Of a stretch of 64,000 nucleotides of DNA, positions 44,042 to 52,506 are shown one piece after another. Position 1 is the stretch's first letter, and every line of letters starts with the position of its first letter. A program made the position numbers and the translations under genes. Below the pieces are notes generated by a model. The model did no database searches. It worked only from the letters and a program-made list of their open reading frames with translations, and had not been told where the DNA came from. The stretch comes from JAAXQD01 sp963790095 (GTDB taxonomy: Bacteria > Desulfobacterota > Desulfobacteria > Desulfobacterales > UBA11574). Location: the NCBI GenBank assembly GCA_963790095.1, contig CAWBNO010000029.1:62001-126000 (forward strand). Reading direction: 5' to 3'.

Positions 44042-44666
44042 CCCTTTCAATCCCTCCTATGATCAAATCTTGGAGGCCAACCGGATCGTTCAAAACGGCG
44101 GGGTCATAATGTTTCCTACCCAGCACCTTTATGGACTGGGTGCCGCGGCCTTGAACATCAAAGCTGTCGACAGGGTCTTTGAAATCAAGCAGCGGCCGCA
44201 TAACAAACCGCTGCTTGTCCTTATTCACGAACAAAAAGATCTGACAAAGCTGGTTGAAAAAATCCCTTCCACCGCCATTCGCATTATGGAATGCTTCTGG
44301 CCGGGTGCACTGACCATTGTATTTGAGGCCAAAAAGGTATTGCCGAAAAACCTTACCGCCGGTACGGGCAGGATCGGTGTCCGAATGCCCCAACACCCTG
44401 TTGCCCTGGCCCTTGCCAAGGCGCTCAAAAGCCCCATCACCGCCACAAGCGCCAACATTACGGGCAATTCAGGGTGTTCACAAGTTTCAGATGTTGACCC
44501 GCTGATTGCCGACAAGCTTGACCTTATTCTGGATGCCGGCCCCCTTAAGGGCGGCATCGGTTCAACCGTCGTCGACGTTACCCATGATTTTCCGAAAATC
44601 CTGAGAGAAGGCGCAATCCCGGCAAAGGATATTTTTGCTGTTCTCGGGAGCACAGATACCGGATAA
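44001..44666 (+). CDS. tsaC: Threonylcarbamoyl-AMP synthase (Sua5/YciO/YrdC)
   Basis: 221 aa from TTG 44001; no ATG lies near, and upstream in-frame codons are inside purE. Makes threonylcarbamoyl-AMP for t6A37 of tRNAs. Seen: ILEANRIVQNGGVIMFPTQHLYGLGA, KQRPHNKPLLVLI (KRx3-type substrate loop), FWPGALTIVF, GRIGVRMPQHP, TSANITGNSGC (SAN signature), GGIGSTVVDV, ILREGAI. The start region is uncertain; the AAAGGAG at 43981 is 13 nt upstream. Overlaps purE, implying translational coupling. Confidence 0.88.
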   Translation: MIKKQKSLKIIQVDPFNPSYDQILEANRIVQNGGVIMFPTQHLYGLGAAALNIKAVDRVFEIKQRPHNKPLLVLIHEQKDLTKLVEKIPSTAIRIMECFWPGALTIVFEAKKVLPKNLTAGTGRIGVRMPQHPVALALAKALKSPITATSANITGNSGCSQVSDVDPLIADKLDLILDAGPLKGGIGSTVVDVTHDFPKILREGAIPAKDIFAVLGSTDTG

Positions 44667-44698
44667 GCGGAACTTTTCACCCAACAAGGCAGACATCA

Positions 44699-45772
44699 AT
44701 GTTCAAAATAGAGGACATCACCGGCCAAGTTCTGAAAAACTGCGATATTGCGGATTCCCATCATGCGGGGCTTTATTCCATATGCGGTCTGGCATTAAGA
44801 TTGCGGGATCTATTCAAATGGGAAAAAGGTCTGGATCCCTGGGTTGAAAAGGACCCTTCCGAGGTCTTAAAATGGATTGGGGACAAAGAAGAAAAATGGG
44901 AAAAACTCCTGGAAAAAGAATTCGGAAACATCACCATTCTCGGACGTCGTTTCGACCCATTTGATGTCACGGAAATCAACGCGGTATTAGAGCCCCATGG
45001 ATTCATCTACGGCGGCGGGTATGCTCGCAGCCTTAAACCCACATTTTTCCTCGCGTCCATCGCGGAAAAGAAAGAAGTAGATGGATACACGGTATTTATC
45101 CTCGGTCACGAGCTCGCCCGTGATCTACTGACAATCCCTGCCCTGTCCCAAGACAATTGCATCTTTGTGAGACAAGAACCGGCAAAACTATTTCTGTGGG
45201 ATCAAATATTTTATATCAAAAAATCCGGGCGGTTTGCCCTCAAGTTTGCCTTTGAAATTTATGGGCTGAAAGACCGGACACCCAAAGAGTTACAACGTAA
45301 TTTCGCAAGAATTGCGGTGGATGAAACCGACAAATACATTTACCACGAGCTGGGTGAAATTCAGGATACGGTTTTTGACCGTCACCTGTGGCGGGAAATT
45401 ATTGCGGCGTTCCCTCACACACCCATCGAACTGCTCGTCCGAACCGTTAAGGACCTTCTGGCAGACACCAACGAATACGGGACGCTTACCTATCTAACCA
45501 GAGAACGGAAAACAGCGTCTCTGGCATTTTATGTTGCGTTCCTCGAAAGTTTTACGAAAGAAATATTTCCTCAAATAATTGAAGCGTTTCAAAAATTTGC
45601 ACATACATATGACTGGCTCCTTATAGAGCAAGCCGTAGCCGAAGGGTATGATACGGCAAAATCTTACGCAGAAGCGATCACCCGTATTTACCGGATGGGT
45701 AAGGCCAAAAATGACATGAAATGGGTGGAAAATGAGATAACCAAACGTTTTCTATCCACCCTTGTTCGCTAA
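44699..45772 (+). CDS. Unknown 357-aa protein (possibly Sfum_1244 family)
   Basis: I do not recognise catalytic motifs. Features: N-terminal MFKIEDITGQVLKNCDIAD and GLYSICGLALRLRDLFKWE; central EINAVLEPHGFIYGGGYAR and VDGYTVFILGHELARDLLTIPA (HELARD could be part of a metal or structural helix, not a full HExxH); a helical C-terminal half (EIFPQIIEAFQKFAHTYDW). Soluble, no signal. It recalls a deltaproteobacterial family named after Sfum_1244, from memory, low certainty. It directly precedes a thioredoxin-HEAT gene, likely coexpressed. Confidence 0.65.
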   Translation: MFKIEDITGQVLKNCDIADSHHAGLYSICGLALRLRDLFKWEKGLDPWVEKDPSEVLKWIGDKEEKWEKLLEKEFGNITILGRRFDPFDVTEINAVLEPHGFIYGGGYARSLKPTFFLASIAEKKEVDGYTVFILGHELARDLLTIPALSQDNCIFVRQEPAKLFLWDQIFYIKKSGRFALKFAFEIYGLKDRTPKELQRNFARIAVDETDKYIYHELGEIQDTVFDRHLWREIIAAFPHTPIELLVRTVKDLLADTNEYGTLTYLTRERKTASLAFYVAFLESFTKEIFPQIIEAFQKFAHTYDWLLIEQAVAEGYDTAKSYAEAITRIYRMGKAKNDMKWVENEITKRFLSTLVR

Positions 45773-45812
45773 CTCTATTTTCCACGCCCAGAGCGTGTCC
45801 CGGGACCCACAG

Positions 45813-46775
45813 ATGATTCCAAAAGAAGACGCACAGAAAATAACCCGATGGGCCCAAGGACTCGATGAGGATATATTCATCGATCTGATCTTGACCCGGG
45901 ATGAACGCAGCAGAACATTTCGTGATTTCTGTGACAATTTGGCGCGCATGGCCCCCAACATCAAAGTTAAACCGGAAAACAACGAAGAATCGACCCTCCC
46001 CGCCATCCAGGTAGGCAACGTTCGATACCAGGCGATTCCCGGGGGCAAGGTACTCGAACCTTTTCTGGATGTTTTGGCCAACCGTGACACCCCGACGTCA
46101 AATGCTCAAGTATCGGTTAAGGACAAGCTTTCTGATAACCAGATCCCTGCCTTGCTGAAAATCTATATTATGCCCCATTGTCCCTTTTGCCCGAAGACGG
46201 TGGTGCAATTCCTCTCCCTGGCCAAGGGAAACCCATCCATAAAATTAACCCTCATCGATGGTGCGCTCTTTCCCGAGATGGCAGCATCCGACAATATTCA
46301 TTCCGCACCCACCGTTTTACTCGAAGATCAATTTCGCTGGAGCGGATCGATCCAGATCCAAGAAGTGGTCGATATAATATTGAACCGGGATCCCTCTCAG
46401 CTCAGCGCCGCATCGTTAAAAGCCATGTTTGAAGACGGGAGCGCTGTGGAGGTTGCCAACATGATGCTCGACCGTGGCGAAATCTTTCCGGCCTTTATGG
46501 ACCTCTTGGTCCATGAAAAATGGCCGGTTCGCCTGGCTGCCATGGTGGTGTTTGAAACCATCGCCGAGGAGAACCGTGAACTGGCCGGGCAGACCATCCC
46601 ATTTTTATGGGATTGTTTTTCCCGGGCAGAAGATACGGTCAAAGGAGACATCCTCTACCTTTTGGGCAATGCCGGGGATAAAAAGGTCATCCCAAAGATA
46701 GAAACCCTTTTGAACGGCCCGTATCCCGCTGAGGTGATAGACGCCGCCAAAGAAGCACTTGAGACGCTCAAATAA
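45813..46775 (+). CDS. Thioredoxin-fold protein with C-terminal HEAT-like repeats
   Basis: 320 aa from ATG 45813 (an in-frame TTG at 45762, overlapping the preceding stop, is an alternative). Residues ~1-95: a degenerate thioredoxin-like domain (LPAIQVGNVRYQAIPGG). Residues ~100-195: a second one with a CPFC redox motif (YIMPHCPFCPKTVVQFL) and PTVLLEDQFRW (cis-Pro), a tandem layout like the N-terminal domain of AhpF/PDO. Residues ~215-320: HEAT-like helices (VRLAAMVVFETIAEEN, DILYLLGNAGDKKVIP). The combination suggests a redox protein with a protein-binding scaffold; partner unknown. Confidence 0.78.
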   Translation: MIPKEDAQKITRWAQGLDEDIFIDLILTRDERSRTFRDFCDNLARMAPNIKVKPENNEESTLPAIQVGNVRYQAIPGGKVLEPFLDVLANRDTPTSNAQVSVKDKLSDNQIPALLKIYIMPHCPFCPKTVVQFLSLAKGNPSIKLTLIDGALFPEMAASDNIHSAPTVLLEDQFRWSGSIQIQEVVDIILNRDPSQLSAASLKAMFEDGSAVEVANMMLDRGEIFPAFMDLLVHEKWPVRLAAMVVFETIAEENRELAGQTIPFLWDCFSRAEDTVKGDILYLLGNAGDKKVIPKIETLLNGPYPAEVIDAAKEALETLK

Positions 46776-46823
46776 CGTACATATTCGGGGGGTGCACTTC
46801 CCCCGAACACGAACCAAATAATA

Positions 46824-47177
46824 ATGATCAGAAAGCCAAATCCTTTGCTCATCGAGTTTCTGGACAAGAACCTTCCCTTGCCGTCGGTCCATTGGGAGAC
46901 CGTGCCGCCAGGGGTAAGCCTGTCGGATGTTTGGGATACATACGATGAGAACGTGCACGGCTGGGTCTTTGCCTGGTTTCCCACCGGCGATCCCAGAACC
47001 GGTATCTCCTATGAAGAGTTCGAGCGGGCATGTCTGTTTAATGACAACCTGGAAAGAATTTTGAAGGTGATGCACCGCTGGCCATTGTGGGGCGCTCCGG
47101 TTCAGAAAAAACATTCGGTTGCATTTGCGCTCCTGCAATTGTTTTGTGAAACAAGGGCCCTGTGCCCCAAGGTATAG
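46824..47177 (+). CDS. Small conserved-looking hypothetical protein
   Basis: 117 aa. Reads MIRKPNPLLIEFLDKNLP, HGWVFAWFPTGDPRTGIS, ERACLFNDNLERILKVMH, RWPLWGAPVQKKHSVAF, ending FCETRALCPKV. No known motif, signal or membrane helix; Cys at three positions. Codon usage and plus-strand continuity with neighbours suggest a real gene. Start ATG 46824 has no clear ribosome site. Function unknown. Confidence 0.55.
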   Translation: MIRKPNPLLIEFLDKNLPLPSVHWETVPPGVSLSDVWDTYDENVHGWVFAWFPTGDPRTGISYEEFERACLFNDNLERILKVMHRWPLWGAPVQKKHSVAFALLQLFCETRALCPKV

Positions 47178-47233
47178 GATTTGCAGAAAAAATTTGACCC
47201 TAAATGCACCTAAACAAAACGGGAGATATTGAA

Positions 47234-47411
47234 ATGCTCGATCACGAATTATTGAAAGATGAAAGGATACTTATCGTAACACCCCATGGTCCCTTGGAAT
47301 CGTCGGATTTTGCCCCGGGTTGCCAGGCATTTTGTCCGTGCAAACATAAGACACTTTGATCGCCGGGACAAAAAGCACGCCCTCGATTGGCTGAACGGCC
47401 TGGACGATTGA
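47234..47411 (+). pseudogene. SpoIIAA-like (STAS) gene reduced by internal deletion
   Basis: An ATG at 47234 with GGGAGA upstream encodes MLDHELLKDERILIVTPHGP then LESSDFAPG, the N-terminus of SpoIIAA-like (PF11964-type) proteins. The frame then stops at 47361. In another frame, ARHFVRANIRHFDRRDKKHA followed by LDWLNGLDD and stop (to 47411) is the C-terminus of the same family. About 70 central residues are missing and the two ends are joined out of frame. A clear deletion remnant, or an assembly collapse. Confidence 0.7.
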
Positions 47412-47434
47412 TCAGAAAAGGAGGTCCATATGAC

Positions 47435-47896
47435 ATGGAAATAACGCATCAGAAGTGCCGGGAAATACAAGCGCCGATGGTTTCTTCGCTCATTTACGGT
47501 TTTGCTCGAGAGATCGGTTTTGAAAAAGCCATAGAAATTGCCAAGAACGTCATCCGCCAAGATGCTGTTGCGTCCGGGAAAAAATCGGCCCAGGAATATT
47601 CGGGGAACACCCTGGCCGAACTGTCAAAAATCGTAAAAGAAGTTTGGGCGAAAGATAGTGCATTGACCCTGGAGATGCTCAAAGAAAATGAAACCACGCT
47701 ATTCTTTGATGTTACCCACTGTGAATATGCACAGATGTATGTACGAATGGGGATAGAAGATATCGGATTCATTCTGTCGTGCATCAGAGATTTTTCATTT
47801 ATGGAAGGATTTAACCCACAGATCGAGTTAAAAAGAACAAAAACCATCATGGAAGGCGCTGAATGTTGTGATTTCCGATTCTCACTTCGTGGATAG
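47435..47896 (+). CDS. L-2-amino-thiazoline-4-carboxylic acid hydrolase-like protein
   Basis: 153 aa. Resembles the ATC_hydrolase family (PF14196-like), whose founder opens the thiazoline ring in cysteine synthesis from DL-ATC. Seen: AREIGFEKAIEIAKNVI, FFDVTHCEYAQMYVRMG, and DIGFILSCIRDFSFMEGFNPQIELKRTKTIMEGAECCDFRF with the family-typical C-terminal MEGxxxCDFR. Start ATG 47435 after AAAAGGAGG (10-nt spacer); an ATG at 47430 would give a 3-residue peptide. The substrate in this organism is unknown. Confidence 0.82.
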   Translation: MEITHQKCREIQAPMVSSLIYGFAREIGFEKAIEIAKNVIRQDAVASGKKSAQEYSGNTLAELSKIVKEVWAKDSALTLEMLKENETTLFFDVTHCEYAQMYVRMGIEDIGFILSCIRDFSFMEGFNPQIELKRTKTIMEGAECCDFRFSLRG

Positions 47897-47941
47897 AACC
47901 TTCAGATTTGATTTTTTTTATGATATGGAGACCATCAGATT

Positions 47942-48100
47942 ATGAACATCAGAACAAAATCCATCTTGATTTTATGCCTTCTCGGAATTGTAGATGCGGC
48001 AATACCCATACCGGTTATCGGTCTGTTTTTAATATACGTTGTCGTTCAAAAGCCGCCATGGTTTTTGGAATTCGTGCAGGAAATTTATCACCTGGAATGA
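47942..48100 (+). CDS. 52-aa membrane protein
   Basis: Reads MNIRTKSILILCLLGIVDA, then AIPIPVIGLFLIYVVVQKPP, ending WFLEFVQEIYHLE. One or two membrane segments separated by AAIPIPVIG; C-terminal PPWF and amphipathic tail. The pattern, with good codon use, an ATG and GGAG 12 nt upstream, supports a real small gene; I recall similar small proteins in related genomes but cannot confirm. Too short for most gene callers. Confidence 0.6.
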   Translation: MNIRTKSILILCLLGIVDAAIPIPVIGLFLIYVVVQKPPWFLEFVQEIYHLE

Positions 48101-48196
48101 AGCGTTTTGGTGCCCTTTAACCGGCATTGACAAAATCGGCTCGAAAGCAAAGACGAGAACCATTCTATTCCAAAAAGAACCCAACTTGGAGTCCAT

Positions 48197-48691
48197 ATGT
48201 CAGACATTCAGATAATCAGAGACTATATCCCCGGTTCCATCGGCCGGGTGGTTGAACTTCATGGAACCTACTACCATGCCCATTGGAATTTCGGCCCCTT
48301 CTTCGAATCAAAGGTGGCCGCCGAACTTGCAGAATTCACCCGCAGATATGACAAAAACCGAGATGGCTTCTGGACGGCTTCATTGGAAGATCGTATTGAA
48401 GGATCCATTACCATCGACGGGATCGACAACACCGGCAAGGGTGCCCATCTCCGGTGGTTCATCGTGTCCGATGCCCTGCGCGGAAAAGGCATCGGAAATC
48501 GGTTGATCCATTCGGCCATGGACTTTTGTCGCAACAAAAACTTCAAAAGAGTCTACCTCTGGACTTTCGAGGGTCTTAATCCCGCGCGACATCTCTACGA
48601 GAAACATGGATTCAAACTTATTGAAGAAAACCATGGCATGCAGTGGGGTAGAGAGGTTATCGAACAGCGATTTGAACGACGGTTCCAATAG
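48197..48691 (+). CDS. GNAT family N-acetyltransferase
   Basis: 164 aa. GNAT core: HLRWFIVSDALRGKGIGNRLI with the acetyl-CoA pyrophosphate loop RGKGIG, then FKRVYLWTFEGLNPARHLYEKHGFK (motif B, N...A..LYEK.GF). Acceptor unknown. N-terminal HGTYYHAHWNFGPFFES is typical of MarR-fused and stand-alone GNATs of this subgroup. Start ATG 48197 with TTGGAG upstream. No clear operon partners. Confidence 0.9.
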   Translation: MSDIQIIRDYIPGSIGRVVELHGTYYHAHWNFGPFFESKVAAELAEFTRRYDKNRDGFWTASLEDRIEGSITIDGIDNTGKGAHLRWFIVSDALRGKGIGNRLIHSAMDFCRNKNFKRVYLWTFEGLNPARHLYEKHGFKLIEENHGMQWGREVIEQRFERRFQ

Positions 48692-48824
48692 TATCGGGGT
48701 TGAATTTTAAACGTGTAGAACCGACCGGCCCATTAACGGGAGGCCCGGATTTTACACCCGCTAATTTTTTTACCGTGTGATCGATGGGTTTTTATGGAAA
48801 ATTCGGGTAAGGACGTTTTTTAAC

Positions 48825-49802
48825 ATGGCTGAAATATTTATTACCAGAAAAGTGTTCAAGGAAGTCATCGAAATATTGGAAACGGAAGGACATGCCATTG
48901 ACATAAACAACACAGACACCCTCCTGCCCTCACCGGAACTTGTCCAAAGAGCTCGAGGAAAGGCCGGCCTAATCAGCTTACTCAACGACCGGATCGATTC
49001 ACAGGTGATAAACCAACTTTCATCTCTCAAAATCATCTCCAACATTGCGGTGGGCTATGACAATATCGATATTGATGCTGCAACCCGGCGAAACATCATG
49101 GTGACCAATACGCCGGGCGTACTCACGGAGACCACCGCCGACCTTGCCTTTGCGCTGTTGTTGAGCGCTGCCCGAAAAATACCTGAAGCAGACCGCTATA
49201 TCCGGGAAGGCAAGTTCAAAAACTGGCAGCTCATGCAGCCGCACATGGGGGTGGACATTCACGAAAAGACCCTGGGCATCGTCGGCATGGGCGCCATCGG
49301 CCAGGCTGTCGCCAAAAGAGCGCACAGGGGGTTTGATATGCGCATCCTATACGTTAATTCATCCAGGAAAAAACGGGCCGAAAAGGAATACAATGCAGAA
49401 TTCGTCGGGTTCGACGAGCTCCTTTCCAACAGCGATTTTATTAGTATTCACGTTCCCCTAACCGAAAAAACAACCCACATGTTTTCCACGAACGCCTTCA
49501 AAAAAATGAAAAAAAACGCCATCCTCGTCAATACCGCAAGGGGGCCGGTTGTTGACGAAACAGCCCTGGTTTCGGCCCTCAAGAATGGACACATCAGAGG
49601 GGCGGCCCTGGATGTATTCGAGGAAGAACCCAAAGTCCACCCGGAGTTGATAAAAATGGCGGAGAACGTGGTACTGGCGCCCCATATCGGCAGTGCTTCC
49701 ATAGAAACGAGACTGCGGATGGCGAAAATAGCCGCTAAAAACATGGCGGAGGGCCTCAAGGGGAATAGACCTCCGAACCTTCTCAATGACACGGTCTTTT
49801 AA
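48825..49802 (+). CDS. D-2-hydroxyacid dehydrogenase (glyoxylate/hydroxypyruvate reductase type)
   Basis: 325 aa. NAD(P)-binding Rossmann GIVGMGAIGQAVAKRA; catalytic Arg in ILVNTARGPVVDE, Glu in DVFEEEPKVHPEL, His in VLAPHIGSAS, all present. The N-terminal substrate domain has SNIAVGYDNIDIDAATRRNI and VTNTPGVLTETTADLAFALLL. No C-terminal ACT domain, so not a full serA-type phosphoglycerate dehydrogenase; closest to GyaR/GhrB-like reductases. ATG 48825, with an AAGGAC site 10 nt before; the longer frame from 48777 has no support. Confidence 0.92.
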   Translation: MAEIFITRKVFKEVIEILETEGHAIDINNTDTLLPSPELVQRARGKAGLISLLNDRIDSQVINQLSSLKIISNIAVGYDNIDIDAATRRNIMVTNTPGVLTETTADLAFALLLSAARKIPEADRYIREGKFKNWQLMQPHMGVDIHEKTLGIVGMGAIGQAVAKRAHRGFDMRILYVNSSRKKRAEKEYNAEFVGFDELLSNSDFISIHVPLTEKTTHMFSTNAFKKMKKNAILVNTARGPVVDETALVSALKNGHIRGAALDVFEEEPKVHPELIKMAENVVLAPHIGSASIETRLRMAKIAAKNMAEGLKGNRPPNLLNDTVF

Positions 49803-50027
49803 CTGTCCGGCCATCGACCCCGCTTTTCCAATTTTTCTATTAAACTGAACGTACATGTAAATCTTTACATAATAATTGTGGTGTCGGTTTCACAATATGA
49901 TGGGTCCAATCTCTCCTCCATCCAGCTAATCCATTAAATTTTTTAGAAAATTGCCAGGCAACTCAGTTATGCACGATTATTGCATAAAATAAATTGCAAT
50001 TTAAATTACAGACAAAGGGGCAAACCC

Positions 50028-50303
50028 ATGGCATCGAATTTCCACATTTCCTCTTTTGAGACCCGGGATACCCTCCACCTGAAATTGGCCGGTGACTTTG
50101 ACGGAAGTTCTGCACACGAATTGATCGATACGTTAATAACCCATAGCAAGAGATTCTATCAGATTTTTATCGATACCAACGACCTAAAGACCATTTACCC
50201 CTTTGGTAGAGATGTGCTTCAAAAGAAACTGGCTCCCCTTAACAAGCAGCTTACCAACCTTATTTTTATCGGGACAAATGAGCACACGATTTTAGAAAAT
50301 TAA
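50028..50303 (+). CDS. Small STAS-like domain protein
   Basis: 91 aa. Layout beta-alpha as in STAS/anti-sigma-factor antagonist domains: TLHLKLAGDFDGSSAHELIDTL, FYQIFIDTNDLKTIYPFGRDVL, LTNLIFIGTNEH. The phosphorylatable Ser/Thr position is not evident. Start ATG 50028, preceded by AAAGGGG, preferred over 49980. A regulatory binding protein is inferred. The 250 bp after it (50304-50554) holds nothing I can support. Confidence 0.7.
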   Translation: MASNFHISSFETRDTLHLKLAGDFDGSSAHELIDTLITHSKRFYQIFIDTNDLKTIYPFGRDVLQKKLAPLNKQLTNLIFIGTNEHTILEN

Positions 50304-50554
50304 GGGAAAGCATACGAATTGCGGCGATGGATTTTCAGCCATTCACGCCAACGGAAAAAATTCCCAAAGAAAGTATCAGATCATGGTGTTCCACCGATCC
50401 ACCCAGAAAGGGTAATCCCCTAAATCTTCGTAAATGTTCTTGGCAAGCCCCTCCAAAGGTTATACCTTAAAAGGAAACCCGAAGCGCAGAATAGAACCTT
50501 GTCCGAAAAAGAATTCAAAACAACGTTAACACCCTATTGGGAAAAAACAACCAT

Positions 50555-51028
50555 ATGACCATGAAAGCCTTTCAAGATTACTATTCGGAGACTTTTGCAA
50601 GCTGTTTTGGATGTGGCAGGCTCAATGAACATGGCCTACACATAAAAAGCTATTGGGATGGAGAAGAAAGCGTATGCCGCTTTAAGCCCAAAAGTTATCA
50701 TACCGGTGGTTTCCCAGGAAACGTCTACGGCGGATTGATCGCATCCTTAATGGATTGTCACGGCGCCGGAACAGCTTACGCAGCAACGCATCTTAAAAAC
50801 GGAAATAACATTGATACAGATCCGGCCTCACGCTATGTCACCGCCGCTTTACATGTGGATTATTTGGCACCGACACCCATGAATGAAACCTTGGAGCTCC
50901 GTGGAAAAGTAAAAGAAATTCAAGGCCGCAAAGTGATTGTTTCCATGACCCTCTCTGTGAAAGAGAGGGTATGTGCAAAGGGGGAAGTGGTGATGGTTCG
51001 GATCTCCGAAGCGTCTGTATCGGAATAG
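50555..51028 (+). CDS. PaaI-type hotdog-fold thioesterase-like protein
   Basis: 157 aa. Hotdog features: CFGCGRLNEHGLHIKS (the common C-x-x-C-G...N..GL opening), HTGGFPGNVYGGLIASLMDCHG (catalytic-helix region with GG...D), TAALHVDYLAPTPMNETLELRG, and the C-terminal strand IVSMTLSVKERVCAKGEVVMV. Acyl-CoA thioesterase activity is likely by family; substrate unknown. Start ATG 50555 or 50561; neither has a strong site. Confidence 0.82.
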   Translation: MTMKAFQDYYSETFASCFGCGRLNEHGLHIKSYWDGEESVCRFKPKSYHTGGFPGNVYGGLIASLMDCHGAGTAYAATHLKNGNNIDTDPASRYVTAALHVDYLAPTPMNETLELRGKVKEIQGRKVIVSMTLSVKERVCAKGEVVMVRISEASVSE

Positions 51029-51091
51029 AATCCTTAATCCTTATCGGTTAGGGCAATTCTGATACAAGGAATTTGGGGCAAACGAACGGAC

Positions 51092-51391
51092 CTAAAATAC
51101 CTCGTCCGGCTGTGGGGACTCTTCCTCCGATTCTTCGGCTTCGAAAATCACTTTGGATCGCTTGTTTTTTACCATTATAAAACAGACGGTGACCGTAAAA
51201 AATATTGCCATTGGAAGAAAAAGTTCCGCCAGCATCATCTGACCTTCACCCTCACCGGGGTCTACCGACTCAATTCGTGTGATCTTTTCCGGATTACTCA
51301 CCCTTGAGTGAACGGTTATCACCATTGCGGCAATATAAATTGCCACAAATACAACGGCGAAAATACACAATCTTTTTTCAAATTTACTCAT
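51092..51391 (-). CDS. Small two-helix membrane protein
   Basis: 99 aa. Starts MSKFEKRLCIFAVVFVAIYIA; first helix FAVVFVAIYIAAMVITV, a periplasmic/loop segment with EGEGQMMLAEL, second helix FLPMAIFFTVTVCFIMV, and an acidic C-terminal tail (EAEESEEESPQPDEVF). Chose ATG 51391 over a longer frame at 51475 because GAAGGTTATATAGAG precedes it and the extra N-terminus lacks protein character. Unknown function. Confidence 0.6.
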   Translation of the reverse strand: MSKFEKRLCIFAVVFVAIYIAAMVITVHSRVSNPEKITRIESVDPGEGEGQMMLAELFLPMAIFFTVTVCFIMVKNKRSKVIFEAEESEEESPQPDEVF

Positions 51392-51590
51392 CTCTATATA
51401 ACCTTCGGCAAAATTTTTTTCGGTTTTGCAATTTGAATTCAAATCATAATATTGGTCTGATAATCGGAAAATCAAGATAAAGTTTAATCCCGCAGTTTTT
51501 CGGTCCTGGTATTCAAGGCACCTGCAGCAATGACCTTATGGATGATTTTACCCTGACCCGGCGAAAACCTTCAGGTACTTTTGTTTTCAA

Positions 51591-51623
51591 ATTAAAAACC
51601 CTTGCCAGCATGACTGGCAAGGG
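51591..51623 (-). terminator. Intrinsic terminator of the XRE regulator gene
   Basis: CCCTTGCCAG / CTGGCAAGGG perfect 10-bp stem (51599-51623) with a 5-nt loop, followed on the minus strand by TTTTTAAT, ~35 bp after the gene's stop. Confidence 0.8.
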
Positions 51624-51656
51624 CGCGCGCTTTGATACACCGGCAAACCTTTAAAC

Positions 51657-51851
51657 TTAATGAAAAACTTTATTCTTATCGGATATTTTCAACCCTAAAG
51701 CTAACAGGATTTTTCGTTTTGTTTCCATTCGACTCGGTTTTCCTTCTTCTATCCGCGTCAGGGTGATGGATGATATACTTGCCTTTCTGGCAAGTTCGGT
51801 CTTGCTTATCATTAAAGATTCTCTAATTTCTTTTATGGAGTTTGCGCTCAT
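51657..51851 (-). CDS. Small XRE-type helix-turn-helix regulator
   Basis: 64 aa, a single HTH_3 domain: IKEIRESLMISKTELARKASISSITLTRIEEG then KRKILLALGLKIS. Cytoplasmic DNA-binding protein; targets unknown, autoregulation likely. No toxin-like partner gene is adjacent. Starts at ATG 51851; upstream sequence is A/T-rich. Ends in a strong terminator, so monocistronic. Confidence 0.85.
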   Translation of the reverse strand: MSANSIKEIRESLMISKTELARKASISSITLTRIEEGKPSRMETKRKILLALGLKISDKNKVFH

Positions 51852-52000
51852 TTTATTGTACCTTGTTCAGGTCCAGCTCAATCTTGTAATCTGTACCTTA
51901 AATATTTTTTTACCGGAAGTTTTATCCAGAAAATAGTTCAAAATTATGAAATGTCAAGCGATTAAACAGGAAAAGGTCAAATCAATACAGGGAGGCCACC

Positions 52001-52198
52001 ATGGAGTTAAAAATTATCTACACCCACTTCGACATCAGAAAAGTGAATATTTATGACGACCTTGAAGCGGATTTAAAAGCATGCCTTGCGGGAAACGGAT
52101 TCGAACTGACCGATGATGATTTTGATTTTGACAGCGGACAGAGAACCTTGAGCTTTATAAATGAAGAATGGTTGTCTAAATTCGAAGAAGACGATTAA
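52001..52198 (+). CDS. 65-aa acidic hypothetical protein
   Basis: Reads MELKIIYTHFDIRKVNIYD, then DDLEADLKACLAGNGFELT, DDDFDFDSGQRTLSF, ending EEWLSKFEEDD. Very acidic, no known domain. A strong site (CAGGGAGGCCACC before the ATG) and normal codon use support a real gene. Function unknown. Confidence 0.7.
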   Translation: MELKIIYTHFDIRKVNIYDDLEADLKACLAGNGFELTDDDFDFDSGQRTLSFINEEWLSKFEEDD

Positions 52199-52506
52199 CT
52201 GTCCGTCCGGCGAGGGAGTTTGGCTGAGTGAAAATATTGGCCCTGCCGATGAACGGGTTGTCTTTACCGTTTCAAGAAGTTTTTAGCCGACGCTCCAATT
52301 GAATTTGAAGCACTATCGGAAAATGACAAAACCCCTGCCAAGGAAAAACACGAAAATCAGTTTCAATACCACCCGTTATTTTCTGGGGATCATCTTCCCG
52401 GTGACCGCACGATAAATATAGATGGATTAGAGATCTTGACAACGATATTGGGCTCCCGTATATTAAGTGATTACTCAATCAAGACAAGTTTTAACCCTAA
52501 TTGAGC

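Noticed and set aside
44699..45772. HELARD motif as a zinc protease site
   Set aside because: It does not fit HExxH (HELAR lacks the second His), and no downstream ligand is evident.
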